From Pseudomonadota bacterium (GTDB taxonomy: Bacteria; Myxococcota_A; UBA796; UBA9615), in assembly GCA_024229515.1 (NCBI GenBank), contig JAAESI010000052.1, positions 1 through 64,000 on the forward strand: a DNA stretch of 64,000 nucleotides, in the 5' to 3' direction. Below the pieces are notes generated by a model, which worked only from the letters and a program-made list of their open reading frames with translations, did no database searches and was not told the DNA's origin. The translations under genes were made by a program, and so were the position numbers. Each line of letters begins with the position of its first letter. The stretch's first letter is position 1. Positions 55,349-63,790 of the stretch are shown here, one piece after another.

Positions 55349-55822
55349 ATGCTGACGCGGCTCATCCTCTTCGTCGTGCTCGCCGGGTTCGTGGCCTGGT
55401 TCGTCTCCGTGGCCCGCAAGGAGTTGGCGTCGCAGCCGGACGCGAACATCCTGCGTGGAGCCAAGTCCCACAAGGCATTGGATCGGGCGCTCGTGCACCG
55501 TGAGGGCATCGCCAAGCTCGACGGTGAGGCCGACGTGCTCGCCGAGGCGGACAAAATCCTGGCGATGATGGCGGAGCTGGTCGAGCGCCGGGAGGTGCTC
55601 GCGGACATCCGCGACGACTCCGAGAGCGAGACCGCCCGAGCCGAGGTCGATGGCATCGACGTCGCCCTCGGGCGCAGCGAACAGCGGCTGAAGGAGGCCC
55701 TCGAACACCTCGTCACCGAACAGGTCGACGAGGTGCGCGCGGAGCTGAAGGCGGTCAGCACGGATCTGCAGGACGAGGTGCGCGCCCGGCGCGAGATCCG
55801 CCAGACCGAGCGGGTCAACTGA
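55349..55822 (+). CDS. Membrane-anchored coiled-coil protein linked to SPFH pair
   Basis: A 157-residue protein with one N-terminal helix (about 4-22) and an almost wholly helical, charged remainder (DVLAEADKILAMMAELVERREVL-type heptads to the end). No cysteines after the helix and no recognised family. ATG 55349 lies 12 bases after the second SPFH stop, with TAGACT as a weak -10 just upstream. The membrane helix plus coiled coil match the SPFH proteins, so it may cap or link their assembly. Position and form only; no direct functional evidence. Confidence 0.75.
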   Translation: MLTRLILFVVLAGFVAWFVSVARKELASQPDANILRGAKSHKALDRALVHREGIAKLDGEADVLAEADKILAMMAELVERREVLADIRDDSESETARAEVDGIDVALGRSEQRLKEALEHLVTEQVDEVRAELKAVSTDLQDEVRARREIRQTERVN

Positions 55823-55844
55823 TTCGAGGCTCGCTTGACCGAGG

Positions 55845-58800
55845 GTGCAACCCCGGCAAGGATTGGACAGCGTGCAAGATGCCGAATCCGATGAGGTTGG
55901 GTCGGTCGGACTGATCGACGCGGTACCGGACATGGTAGTGGTGGTCGACGCCACCGGCACGATTCAGTACGCCAACGCCGCGTCCGAAACGGTCCTGGGG
56001 TGGCCTCCCGACGAGCTCGTCGGGCAGAGCATCGCTGTGCTCATTCCCGAGGATCGCCGCTCCAGCCACCGCCACATGGTCGCCGGCTTCTTCCTCTCGC
56101 CGTCGGATCGGGTCATGGGCTCCCGCCGCATCGACGGCCTCCACCGGGACGGCCACGTGGTCGCCGTCGACATCCGGATCGCCCCCCGCCGCAATCGCGG
56201 GGACGTGGTCGCCGTCGTGCGGGACATCTCGGATCTGCGCCGGGCCCAGGAGAAGGCCGACCGCTCGGTCCACGAGCTGGCGGCGATGAACAGCCGCTTG
56301 CGGAGCGTGCTGGAGGACCGCAACCGGCTGCTCGGGGTCGCTGCCCACGACCTGCGCAACCCCCTCACCACGATCGTCGCGCTGTCGGACGCGATGCTGC
56401 ACGGCGTCGAACCCCAGAGCACGGCCGCGGAGGGGCTCGAGACGGTCGTCGAGTCCAGTCTCTACATGCGGGACCTGGTCGACGACCTGCTGGAGTGGTC
56501 CTCGCTGGAGGCGGGGAGCCTGCGGCTGGATCCGCAACAGGTGGACCTCCGAGCGCTGGTGGCGGCGGCGGGACGGCAGCTGCGTCCGATCGGACGGAGC
56601 AAAGGCGTCGAGTTGCACATCGAGTTCCCGGACGAGTTCCCGATGGTGTCCGTGGATGCAGCGAAGTTCCGGCAGGTCGTCCACAACCTCGTCGGCAACG
56701 CGATCAAGTTCACCCCTTCGGGCGGTCGGGTCGAGCTGGTGCTCAAGCAGGAGAACGGCCACTGCTGCCTGCTGGTCAAGGACCAGGGGCCGGGGCTGTC
56801 CGCCGAGGACACCGAGCGGATCTTCCTGCCGTTCCAGAAGGGCTTGAGCAAGGCCACCGCGGGCGAGTTCTCAGCGGGGCTCGGGCTGGCGATTGTGCAG
56901 CGCATCGTCGACGGCCATGGCGGAGAGATCCAGCTGCACTCCAAGCCCGGGCAGGGGGCGGTGTTCGAGGTCTGCCTGCCCCTCGACGGCGGGCCCGTAG
57001 CCGCGCTGTCGGCCCTCGCGGAGACGTCGCCGACACTCAAGATCCCGGCGGTGCGCAGCGCCGGGGACGAGCCCGGGCGGGCGACCGTGCTGGGGCTGAT
57101 CGACGGCCTGCTCCGGGAAGCGCCGGTGGCCTGCTTGCTCGTGGACGCGGCGGGCGTGATCGTCACCGCCAACAAGCGGGCCCACGCGCTCTTCGGCGTG
57201 CCTCCCGGGCAGCTCCGATCCCAGGGCCTGTCGATGCTGGTGCCGGTGGCGTTCCGCGAGCAGCACAAGCTCATGATCCAGCGCTTCTTCAAGAGCCCAG
57301 CGGCTCGGGCCATGGGGACCGGCCCGGTCATCCGGGGGCTGCACGCCACGGGTCGGGAGCTGCCGCTGCAGGTGGGCCTCGGGCTGGTGGAGGTTGGCTC
57401 GGAGCTGTTCGCGTTGGCGGTGGCCGAGGATCTGTCGGAGCGGCTCGCCGCCCGCCGCGAGGCTGAGGAAGCCGTCGCGCGCCTCCAGCAGGGGTCCGCC
57501 ACGGACCGCCTCGTCGCCGAGAGCGAGCTGGGGCTGCTCGTCTTCAGCGCATCCGGAGATCGGCTCCTGTTCGCCAACCCGGCCGGTCGCAGCCTGCTCG
57601 AGGAGACCGGCATGGAGCCGGTGCTGGGGCTCACCTCCAGCGGGTGGGACAAGCCGATCCGGCTGACTGCGCTCGACTTCGGTGGCTCGCCGCGGTCGAT
57701 CGAGGGCGCCGCCCGCCCGACCGAGTGGGAGGGCCAGCCGGCGCGGCTGGTGCAGCTGCGCGACGTGACCGCCCGTGAGCGCCTGCACGACCAGCTGCTG
57801 ACGATCGAGAAGCTGGGGCTCGTGGGGCAGCTCGCCTCCAACGTGGCCCACGACTTCAACAACCTGCTGGCGAAGATTCAGGGCGCCCTGGAGCTCGCCC
57901 GGTCCGAGACGACCTCGATCGAGCAGGTCACGCGGTTGGCCGAGATCGAGCGCTCCGTCGAGCTCGGCGCCGAGCTCACCAGCCGCCTGCTGTTCCTCAG
58001 CCGGAAGACCGTGGGGACGGTGACCGCCGTCGACATGCGGTCCGTCGTGCTCGACATCGAGCCGCTGATGCGTCAGCTCGTGCCCAAGGAGATCGCCCTG
58101 CTGCTGGACGTGCCCAAGGAGGTCCTGGCCGTGCAGGGCGACCCCGTGCAGCTGGAGCAGGTGGTGATGAACCTGGTCACCAACGCCCGGGACGCCTGCC
58201 TGGAACAGGCGCGGGTGGGGGCGACGATCGAGGTCCGCCTCCGGGCGTTGGACGCGGGCACGCGGCTGCACTCAGACGTCGGCGCGGCCGACCCCGACAT
58301 CGGCATCGCTCGCGTCGCGCTCGAGGTCGTTGACAACGGGTCGGGCATGACCGCGGAGGTTCTCGAGAAGATCTTCGAGCCCTTCTTCACCACCCGCGAG
58401 ACGGGGCGGGGGACCGGGCTCGGCCTCGCCAGCGTGCGTGCGGTGGTCGAGCGCTGCAACGGACGGATCGCCGTGAACAGCGACCCGGGGTTGGGGTCGT
58501 CGTTCACGCTGGTCCTGCCCCGGGTTCCGGGGGAGGACGGAGTCTGGTCCGGCTCCCAGGCGTTCAGCCGCGTGCCCGGCAAGCGCACCGTGCTGGTGGT
58601 CGATGACGAGTCGGCGATCCGACGAATCCTGGTGGAGCACCTCCGCCGCGAGGGGCTCCAGACCTACGACGCCGCGACGGCGGTGGCTGCCCTGGCGGTG
58701 GCGGACAAGCTCGAGTACCTGGACCTGCTCGTCACCGACCTGGTGATGCCCGAGGTCGACGGGTGGGCCCTCGCGGAGCAGCTGCGGGAGACGCGGCCCA

Positions 58801-58958
58801 ACCTCGCGGTGCTGCTGATGACCGGGTACGGGCACGACGTGTTGGCCTCCCACGTCGTCGACGTCGACAGCATCGAGTTGCTGAGCAAGCCGTTCCGGTT
58901 GGCCGAAGCGACGGCGAAGGTGACGGCGCTGCTGGCGTCGACCCCCGAAGAAGACTGA
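55845..58958 (+). CDS. Hybrid sensor histidine kinase with two kinase cores and a receiver
   Basis: A soluble protein of up to 1037 residues. Order: PAS (about 20-130), HisKA with AAHDLRNPLTTIVALS (His about 168), HATPase (NLVGNAIKFTPSGG, DQGPGLSAEDTERIFLPF), second PAS (about 415-530), a third PAS-like segment, second HisKA with NVAHDFNNLLAKIQG (His about 669), second HATPase (MNLVTNARDACL, DNGSGMTAEVLEKIFEPFF), and receiver (VLVVDDESAIRRIL, Asp near 965 in VTDLVMPEVDG, KPF). Both kinase cores look complete. The two PAS domains share the pattern HR.M...F..P..R.MG....GL. Start may be GTG 55845 or GTG 55872. No membrane helix. Confidence 0.9.
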   Translation: MQPRQGLDSVQDAESDEVGSVGLIDAVPDMVVVVDATGTIQYANAASETVLGWPPDELVGQSIAVLIPEDRRSSHRHMVAGFFLSPSDRVMGSRRIDGLHRDGHVVAVDIRIAPRRNRGDVVAVVRDISDLRRAQEKADRSVHELAAMNSRLRSVLEDRNRLLGVAAHDLRNPLTTIVALSDAMLHGVEPQSTAAEGLETVVESSLYMRDLVDDLLEWSSLEAGSLRLDPQQVDLRALVAAAGRQLRPIGRSKGVELHIEFPDEFPMVSVDAAKFRQVVHNLVGNAIKFTPSGGRVELVLKQENGHCCLLVKDQGPGLSAEDTERIFLPFQKGLSKATAGEFSAGLGLAIVQRIVDGHGGEIQLHSKPGQGAVFEVCLPLDGGPVAALSALAETSPTLKIPAVRSAGDEPGRATVLGLIDGLLREAPVACLLVDAAGVIVTANKRAHALFGVPPGQLRSQGLSMLVPVAFREQHKLMIQRFFKSPAARAMGTGPVIRGLHATGRELPLQVGLGLVEVGSELFALAVAEDLSERLAARREAEEAVARLQQGSATDRLVAESELGLLVFSASGDRLLFANPAGRSLLEETGMEPVLGLTSSGWDKPIRLTALDFGGSPRSIEGAARPTEWEGQPARLVQLRDVTARERLHDQLLTIEKLGLVGQLASNVAHDFNNLLAKIQGALELARSETTSIEQVTRLAEIERSVELGAELTSRLLFLSRKTVGTVTAVDMRSVVLDIEPLMRQLVPKEIALLLDVPKEVLAVQGDPVQLEQVVMNLVTNARDACLEQARVGATIEVRLRALDAGTRLHSDVGAADPDIGIARVALEVVDNGSGMTAEVLEKIFEPFFTTRETGRGTGLGLASVRAVVERCNGRIAVNSDPGLGSSFTLVLPRVPGEDGVWSGSQAFSRVPGKRTVLVVDDESAIRRILVEHLRREGLQTYDAATAVAALAVADKLEYLDLLVTDLVMPEVDGWALAEQLRETRPNLAVLLMTGYGHDVLASHVVDVDSIELLSKPFRLAEATAKVTALLASTPEED

Positions 58959-58961
58959 CGA

Positions 58962-59762
58962 TCAGCGGGCGCAGAGCGCCGCGGTCCGGAGGTCGAGCAG
59001 CGCGGAACTGCTGAGGGCCGCGTCGAAGACCATCGTCTCGTCGACCTCGCCGATGAAGGCGCGGCTCAGGTTGTTGGGGTCGTTGCCCACGCCGAACCGG
59101 CGCAGCCCCCAGACCACCTCGTCGTACTCCACGGCGGTGACGCCGGCGGAGACCCCGTCGACGAACACCTCGATGTCGCCGTGGTCGAACGTGACGGCCA
59201 CGTGGGCCCAGCCGTCGCTGCAGATCGCGGGGCCCGTGGGCAGCCGCTCGCGAACCGCGCTTCCTCCCTCGATCAGGCCGCGGGCCGCGCCGTCGTCATC
59301 GACGAGCAGGGAGGCGCCGGTGAACGCGGGGGAGCCATTGCCGTTGCTCATGAGGAAGTGGTGCGGGCCGGGGTTGTCGCCCTCGACGCTTCGGACCCAG
59401 GTCGCGAGCGTGAACCGTGCCCCGTCCAGGGCGACGGCGTCGTCGGCGAGCAGCCAACTGGAGCCGTCCAGGAGCATCGCGTCGCCGAGCAGGCCGGCCC
59501 CGAAGGTGGGGCTCCCGGTGAACCAGCCGTCGGTGCCATCCGCGCCTGTGTCCAGCACCCCGCCGGGTACCCGCTCATCGTAGCTCCAATGCAGCACGGG
59601 GGCCGGGAGCGCGGCGTGAGCGTCGCAACGAGCCGCGTCGTAGGACGGCAGGCAGAGGTCGTCGTCGGCGGGCACGGCCCCGACCGTGGGTACGTCCCCG
59701 CCGGCACAGGCCGGAAGCAGGATGACGGACAGGAGCAGGCAGGACAGGGAGCGCGTGAGCAT
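58962..59762 (-). CDS. LamG/concanavalin-like lipoprotein
   Basis: A 266-residue lipoprotein (lipobox LLPAC, Cys19). After a short linker the domain about 55-260 matches the LamG/laminin-G-like jelly roll: LHWSYDERVPGG, DGSSWLLADDAVALDG, FTLATWVRSVEG, ICSDGWAHVAVTFDHGDIEVFVDG and the closing FIGEVDETMVFDAALSSSALLDL. Such domains bind carbohydrates or are structural modules. Start ATG 59762 gives MLTRSLSCLLLSVILLPAC. Its stop is three bases from the stop of the convergent kinase gene. The GT39-like gene ends upstream by 62 bases on the same strand. Confidence 0.85.
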   Translation of the reverse strand: MLTRSLSCLLLSVILLPACAGGDVPTVGAVPADDDLCLPSYDAARCDAHAALPAPVLHWSYDERVPGGVLDTGADGTDGWFTGSPTFGAGLLGDAMLLDGSSWLLADDAVALDGARFTLATWVRSVEGDNPGPHHFLMSNGNGSPAFTGASLLVDDDGAARGLIEGGSAVRERLPTGPAICSDGWAHVAVTFDHGDIEVFVDGVSAGVTAVEYDEVVWGLRRFGVGNDPNNLSRAFIGEVDETMVFDAALSSSALLDLRTAALCAR

Positions 59763-59824
59763 GAAACGAGCGTATCGCCGGCCCCGCCCGAAGGGACCCC
59801 TCGCCGATCTGACATCGGGGTCCG

Positions 59825-62341
59825 TCAGCGGATCATCAGCTCCATCGGGGGACCGTCGCAGGGGCCTCCGACCCCCTTGACCAGCAGCACCCCGTCGCCG
59901 CTGCGGCTCGTCACCTGGGCCTCCCGACGGGACGCCACCGACAGGCTCCCGCCGGGGGCCTGGGGCACCCGGAGATCGAAGTACCAGTGGTGGTCCGCGG
60001 CAGGGACCAACGCCGGCTTGAGCCCCTTGAACACCCAATCCACGCAGCCCGGACTCATCGGCGCCTGGTACCGCAGGGTCGGCCCCAGCGTCGGGGTTCG
60101 GGCCACCTCGCCGGGGTCGCGGAACGTCGGCGTGCCCTCCTGCGGGGGGTAGAGCCGGTGGCTCAGCACCGCGTGCTCCGAGGAGAGCTTGAGGGCCCCA
60201 CCGGGGGGGGGGGGCAAGGCGTCGGAGGGGCGCCGGTAGCGGACCAGGTGGATGCGGTCGAAGTGCCACTCAGCGTCGCGGACGAGGTGGGTGTCGGCCC
60301 ACGCCAGGGCCTGGTCGGCGACCGGGAGTTGGAACTTGGTCCGGCCGCTCATGCGCTCGTCCACGACGGCGACCCAGAGGCGGTCAACGTGGCTGGAGAC
60401 GGCGGTGGTCTCGAACGGAAGGGAGGCGTGTACGGCCTCGACGATGACCTTGCGTCCATCGATCAGCCAGACGCTCTCGCCCTCGTCGGGGACCCGCTGC
60501 ACGCCGGGCCGGTTCAGCAGGTAGTAGGCGAACGTGCCGCGCTGGAACCACGCCGGCAGGGTCGCGAGGCCGTCCCGGTCCTTCAGCTCGGATCGGATGA
60601 GGTCGGAGGCCTCTTCGTAGGCCGGTCGGGAGGGGGTCGTCACCTGGGCCGTCGACGCCATCAGCGCGCCCGCGGCCCACACCGCCGCGAGGGTGAACCG
60701 GAGCACGGGGGCGCCGCGTCCCTCGACCACCCCCAGGGCGGCCACGCCGACGACCACGGGGAGGAAGCAGCCGACCCAGCGGAAGCCGTAGAAGACGTGG
60801 CCGGCGAGGGCGTCGACGACGTTGACGTAGAAGAACAGGACGCTGGCGACGAAGCCGACCGTCAGGGCCGCCACGACGATGCCGACCGCTACCGGCGGAT
60901 CGCCCTCGTCCGGCTTCAGCACGCGCGCCAGGGCGAGGACCACCAGCAGCACGACCGCCATCGCCGACCAGTGGCTGGTGCTGACGTCGATCCCCGACAT
61001 CACGGTCCAGAAGTCCCACGTGTAGGAGGCGACGCCCGGGTCCGGCATGTAGACGTCGGCCACCAGCCGGGTGTCCTGGGCGATGGTCTCGAAGGTCGAG
61101 AAGTGCAGCCACGCCCAGCCGATGGGCCACGGCGCCCACAGCAGGGCCGGTCGCATCGCCCGGTGCATCGCCGCCCCCCACCGCCGATCGTCACGCCCAC
61201 GCCACGCGAGCACGCACAGCACCACCAACTGGGTCATGCCCAGGAGGGCGACGTTGTAGTGGAACAGGAAGCCGATGACGACGACCCCGAAGTAGGCCGA
61301 CCAGAGCCTCGTCAGCCCCTCTTCGAGGGCCCGCACCATCAGTATCACCGAGCCGATGGTGGCGACGCTGAGGGCGGCGTAGGGGGTGGCGTCCTGGCCG
61401 AAGTAGATCGAGGGGGCGACGACCGCGTAGGCGAAGGCGCAGGTCAGGCCCGCCTTGGGCGACCAGCGGCGGAAGAAGCGCCACATCAGCCAGCAGCACA
61501 CCAGCGAGCTGGCGAGGCCCGGGAGGCGGAGGATCCAGGCGTCGGTGCCAAACAGGCCCATCACCCCCATCACCGCGTGGTAGCCGGGCGGGTGGGTGAG
61601 GTCGAGGCAGTGCATGCGCATCAGCTCGCCGAGCATGAACGGGATGGCGGCGAAGCCGGTGAGGCCGGCGGCGAACGGGGCGGGGCGGCCGATGCCCGGG
61701 AGGTAGCTGACCTCCAGCAGGTCCAGGGATTCGGTGAAGAAGCCCGGCATGCGGAGGGCGAGCGCGAGCAGCACGATGCCGCCGATGGCGTACTGCTCCC
61801 GCCGATCCGCGGGCGGCGTGCGCGGGAGCCCCGCCAGGGGGGCCGATCGGGAGCCCTCGGGCGCGGCCCTGCTCCGCGTCAGCCGGCGCATGCCGAAGCC
61901 GCCGCCGAAGACGAGCAGGCAGGCGATGAACATGCGCTTGAGCACCCCCGGTTCGGTGGAGAACCGGGTGCGCGTCATGAGGAGCTCGGGATCCACGGGC
62001 CGAAGGACGATCGGGCCGTCCGGGGGGTCGTAGCGGGGGAGCAGATCCTCGGGGAGGAACAGCTCGAACCGCGGCGCCCCCACCGGTTGGAAGCGTTGAT
62101 GCAGGAAGACCCAGTAGGGCCGCCCGTCCGGTTCGTACTCGACCGCGAAGCTGCCGTCGGCGGCGATGTCCCCCCGCGCCACCGGCTGATCGGCGCGGGT
62201 CAGGTCCAGCGAGCTGACGACCCAGACCTCGTAGCCGGCGTGCTCGGAGACGTCGCGCACCTCGCCCGTCAGCGTCGCCCCCGCGGCGATCGCGGGGAGC
62301 AGCAGGGCAAGCAACAGCAGGGGGAGCGTGCGCCGGAACAC
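59825..62341 (-). CDS. GT39-like glycosyltransferase with exported N-terminal beta domain
   Basis: An 838-residue protein. Signal peptide 1-20, a carboxypeptidase-regulatory-like domain at about 22-115 (GEVRDVSEHAGYEVWVV, YWVFLHQRFQPVGAPRFELF), one helix (about 137-153), then a polytopic GT-C core with THPPGYHAVMGVMGLFG, WILRLPGLASSLVCCWLMW, DATPYAALSVATIGSVILM and FHYNVALLGMTQLVVLC. The last about 270 residues form a soluble domain (LKDRDGLATLPAWFQRGTF, DRLWVAVVDERMSG). The whole protein is paralogous to the second half of the 1554-residue fusion 12 kb away. Likely transfers sugar from polyprenyl phosphate on the outer face. Diverges from the triple-repeat lipoprotein gene across 27 bases. 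Confidence 0.85.
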   Translation of the reverse strand: MFRRTLPLLLLALLLPAIAAGATLTGEVRDVSEHAGYEVWVVSSLDLTRADQPVARGDIAADGSFAVEYEPDGRPYWVFLHQRFQPVGAPRFELFLPEDLLPRYDPPDGPIVLRPVDPELLMTRTRFSTEPGVLKRMFIACLLVFGGGFGMRRLTRSRAAPEGSRSAPLAGLPRTPPADRREQYAIGGIVLLALALRMPGFFTESLDLLEVSYLPGIGRPAPFAAGLTGFAAIPFMLGELMRMHCLDLTHPPGYHAVMGVMGLFGTDAWILRLPGLASSLVCCWLMWRFFRRWSPKAGLTCAFAYAVVAPSIYFGQDATPYAALSVATIGSVILMVRALEEGLTRLWSAYFGVVVIGFLFHYNVALLGMTQLVVLCVLAWRGRDDRRWGAAMHRAMRPALLWAPWPIGWAWLHFSTFETIAQDTRLVADVYMPDPGVASYTWDFWTVMSGIDVSTSHWSAMAVVLLVVLALARVLKPDEGDPPVAVGIVVAALTVGFVASVLFFYVNVVDALAGHVFYGFRWVGCFLPVVVGVAALGVVEGRGAPVLRFTLAAVWAAGALMASTAQVTTPSRPAYEEASDLIRSELKDRDGLATLPAWFQRGTFAYYLLNRPGVQRVPDEGESVWLIDGRKVIVEAVHASLPFETTAVSSHVDRLWVAVVDERMSGRTKFQLPVADQALAWADTHLVRDAEWHFDRIHLVRYRRPSDALPPPPGGALKLSSEHAVLSHRLYPPQEGTPTFRDPGEVARTPTLGPTLRYQAPMSPGCVDWVFKGLKPALVPAADHHWYFDLRVPQAPGGSLSVASRREAQVTSRSGDGVLLVKGVGGPCDGPPMELMIR

Positions 62342-62368
62342 CAGTTCGATTGTGCTACATGCCTTGGT

Positions 62369-63790
62369 ATGTCGCGGGTCGCAGCCTCAATTGCTCTGGC
62401 GCTCCTGGTCGGCTGTGGCGGCGGCGGAGACCGCGACCGCCCGAGCCCCGGAGCCAGCGGATGGGGTACGGAGGGGCCGGCGCCGGTGGATCCGCGGCCG
62501 GTCGTCGTCGACGAGACCCCCGCCCCCACGACCGACACGTTCCGGCTCCTGATCGTCGGCTACCAGCCGGCCCAGATCGACAGCGACCGCCCCGCCGAGA
62601 ACGTGGTCCCGCCCTTCTTCTGGATCTCCCCGGAGTTCAGCGACGCCCAGTGGCCGCTCCGCTTCGAGGCGCCGATCCCCGAGGGGTTGCGCTTGCTCGC
62701 GGTGCGTGACATCGACGGCAACGGCCACCCCAGCGAGGCGGACCGCCGCAGCGCGGTGATGCCCACGGACAAGGGCAAGGAGCTCAGCTTCGTCATCGAC
62801 CGCAACTTCATCGACGGCGGCAGCGCCGACGCCGTGCCCCGCGTGGAGCGGCCCACCGGCGAAGTCGACCCGGTCCCGGGGCAGACCCGGCAAGAGGTGC
62901 CCCCTTCGGGTCTGGCGCTGTCCCCGGGGGGCATGGAGATGCAGCCGCGCACGGTGCGCGCGACCTCAGGAACGCCCGCCCGCAAGCCGGAGCCGGGGCA
63001 GAAGCTGATGATCGTCGGCTTCGTCGAGGGCGGCCTCAAGGACGGCCTCCCCGTCTCGGGCACACGGCCCGCGTACTTCTGGAACAAGCCCCACGCCTCC
63101 AAGGAGTGGCCGCTGGAGCTGGCGGCCGTGCCGCTGCCCACCGGGTTGGATCTGATTGTCGTGCTCGACACCGACGGGGACGGGATGCCGAGCCCGAAGG
63201 ACCTGGCGGCGGAACCGCTGCTCGGCTTCGAGCCGCCGCCCGTCGATCAGGTCGTGGAGATCCTGCTGGACCGGTCGTTCGCCCCCGAGGAGGTCGCTGG
63301 CGGCGACGGAGGCGATGGGGGCGACGGCGACGGGGATGACGACGACGGGGGCGAAGGGGGCGACGGCGAGATGCCAGATCCCGGGGAGTCCGCGGCCCGC
63401 GGCTCGCTCCGTCCGATCAACCTCGACAGCCAGCCCCGGGTGCCGTTCCTGCGCAACGGCGTGGTCATGATCGTCGGCTACGAGGCGGGCGACGTGGACC
63501 GCGGGAACCCGCGCGAGGGGGCGGTGCCGAAGTTCTTCTGGGCGAGTGAGAATCTGCAGCTGACGTGGCCGCTCCAGATGGAGGTGCCGCTGCCGTCGGG
63601 AGGCCTGACGTTGTTCGTGGTGTTGGACCTGGACAGCGACCGTCGGCCGAGCCCGGGCGATCTCAGCAGCGACCCCTTCCCCGGCTTCGAGCCGGGGGAT
63701 CCGGGGAAGGACCTGGAGGTCGTGCTCAACAAGGCGTTCGGCCTCGCCGGACCGTCGGACGTGCCCGGCACCGAGGGTGAGGACGAATGA
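62369..63790 (+). CDS. Triple-repeat lipoprotein of unknown function
   Basis: A 473-residue lipoprotein (lipobox LLVGC, Cys16). Three tandem copies of an about 95-residue domain, with shared pattern (I/M)IVG(Y/F)..........PFFW......WPL..E.P(L)P.GL.L..V.D.D.DG.PSP.DL...P..GFEP, at about 55-145, 205-300 and 360-460. Linkers are Pro-rich and, between copies 2 and 3, a Gly/Asp run (GGDGGDGDGDDDDGG). The Asp-rich strand in each copy may bind calcium. I recognise no family. Divergent from the GT39-like gene. Its stop overlaps the start of hslO (ATGA), an unexpected coupling. Confidence 0.8.
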   Translation: MSRVAASIALALLVGCGGGGDRDRPSPGASGWGTEGPAPVDPRPVVVDETPAPTTDTFRLLIVGYQPAQIDSDRPAENVVPPFFWISPEFSDAQWPLRFEAPIPEGLRLLAVRDIDGNGHPSEADRRSAVMPTDKGKELSFVIDRNFIDGGSADAVPRVERPTGEVDPVPGQTRQEVPPSGLALSPGGMEMQPRTVRATSGTPARKPEPGQKLMIVGFVEGGLKDGLPVSGTRPAYFWNKPHASKEWPLELAAVPLPTGLDLIVVLDTDGDGMPSPKDLAAEPLLGFEPPPVDQVVEILLDRSFAPEEVAGGDGGDGGDGDGDDDDGGEGGDGEMPDPGESAARGSLRPINLDSQPRVPFLRNGVVMIVGYEAGDVDRGNPREGAVPKFFWASENLQLTWPLQMEVPLPSGGLTLFVVLDLDSDRRPSPGDLSSDPFPGFEPGDPGKDLEVVLNKAFGLAGPSDVPGTEGEDE

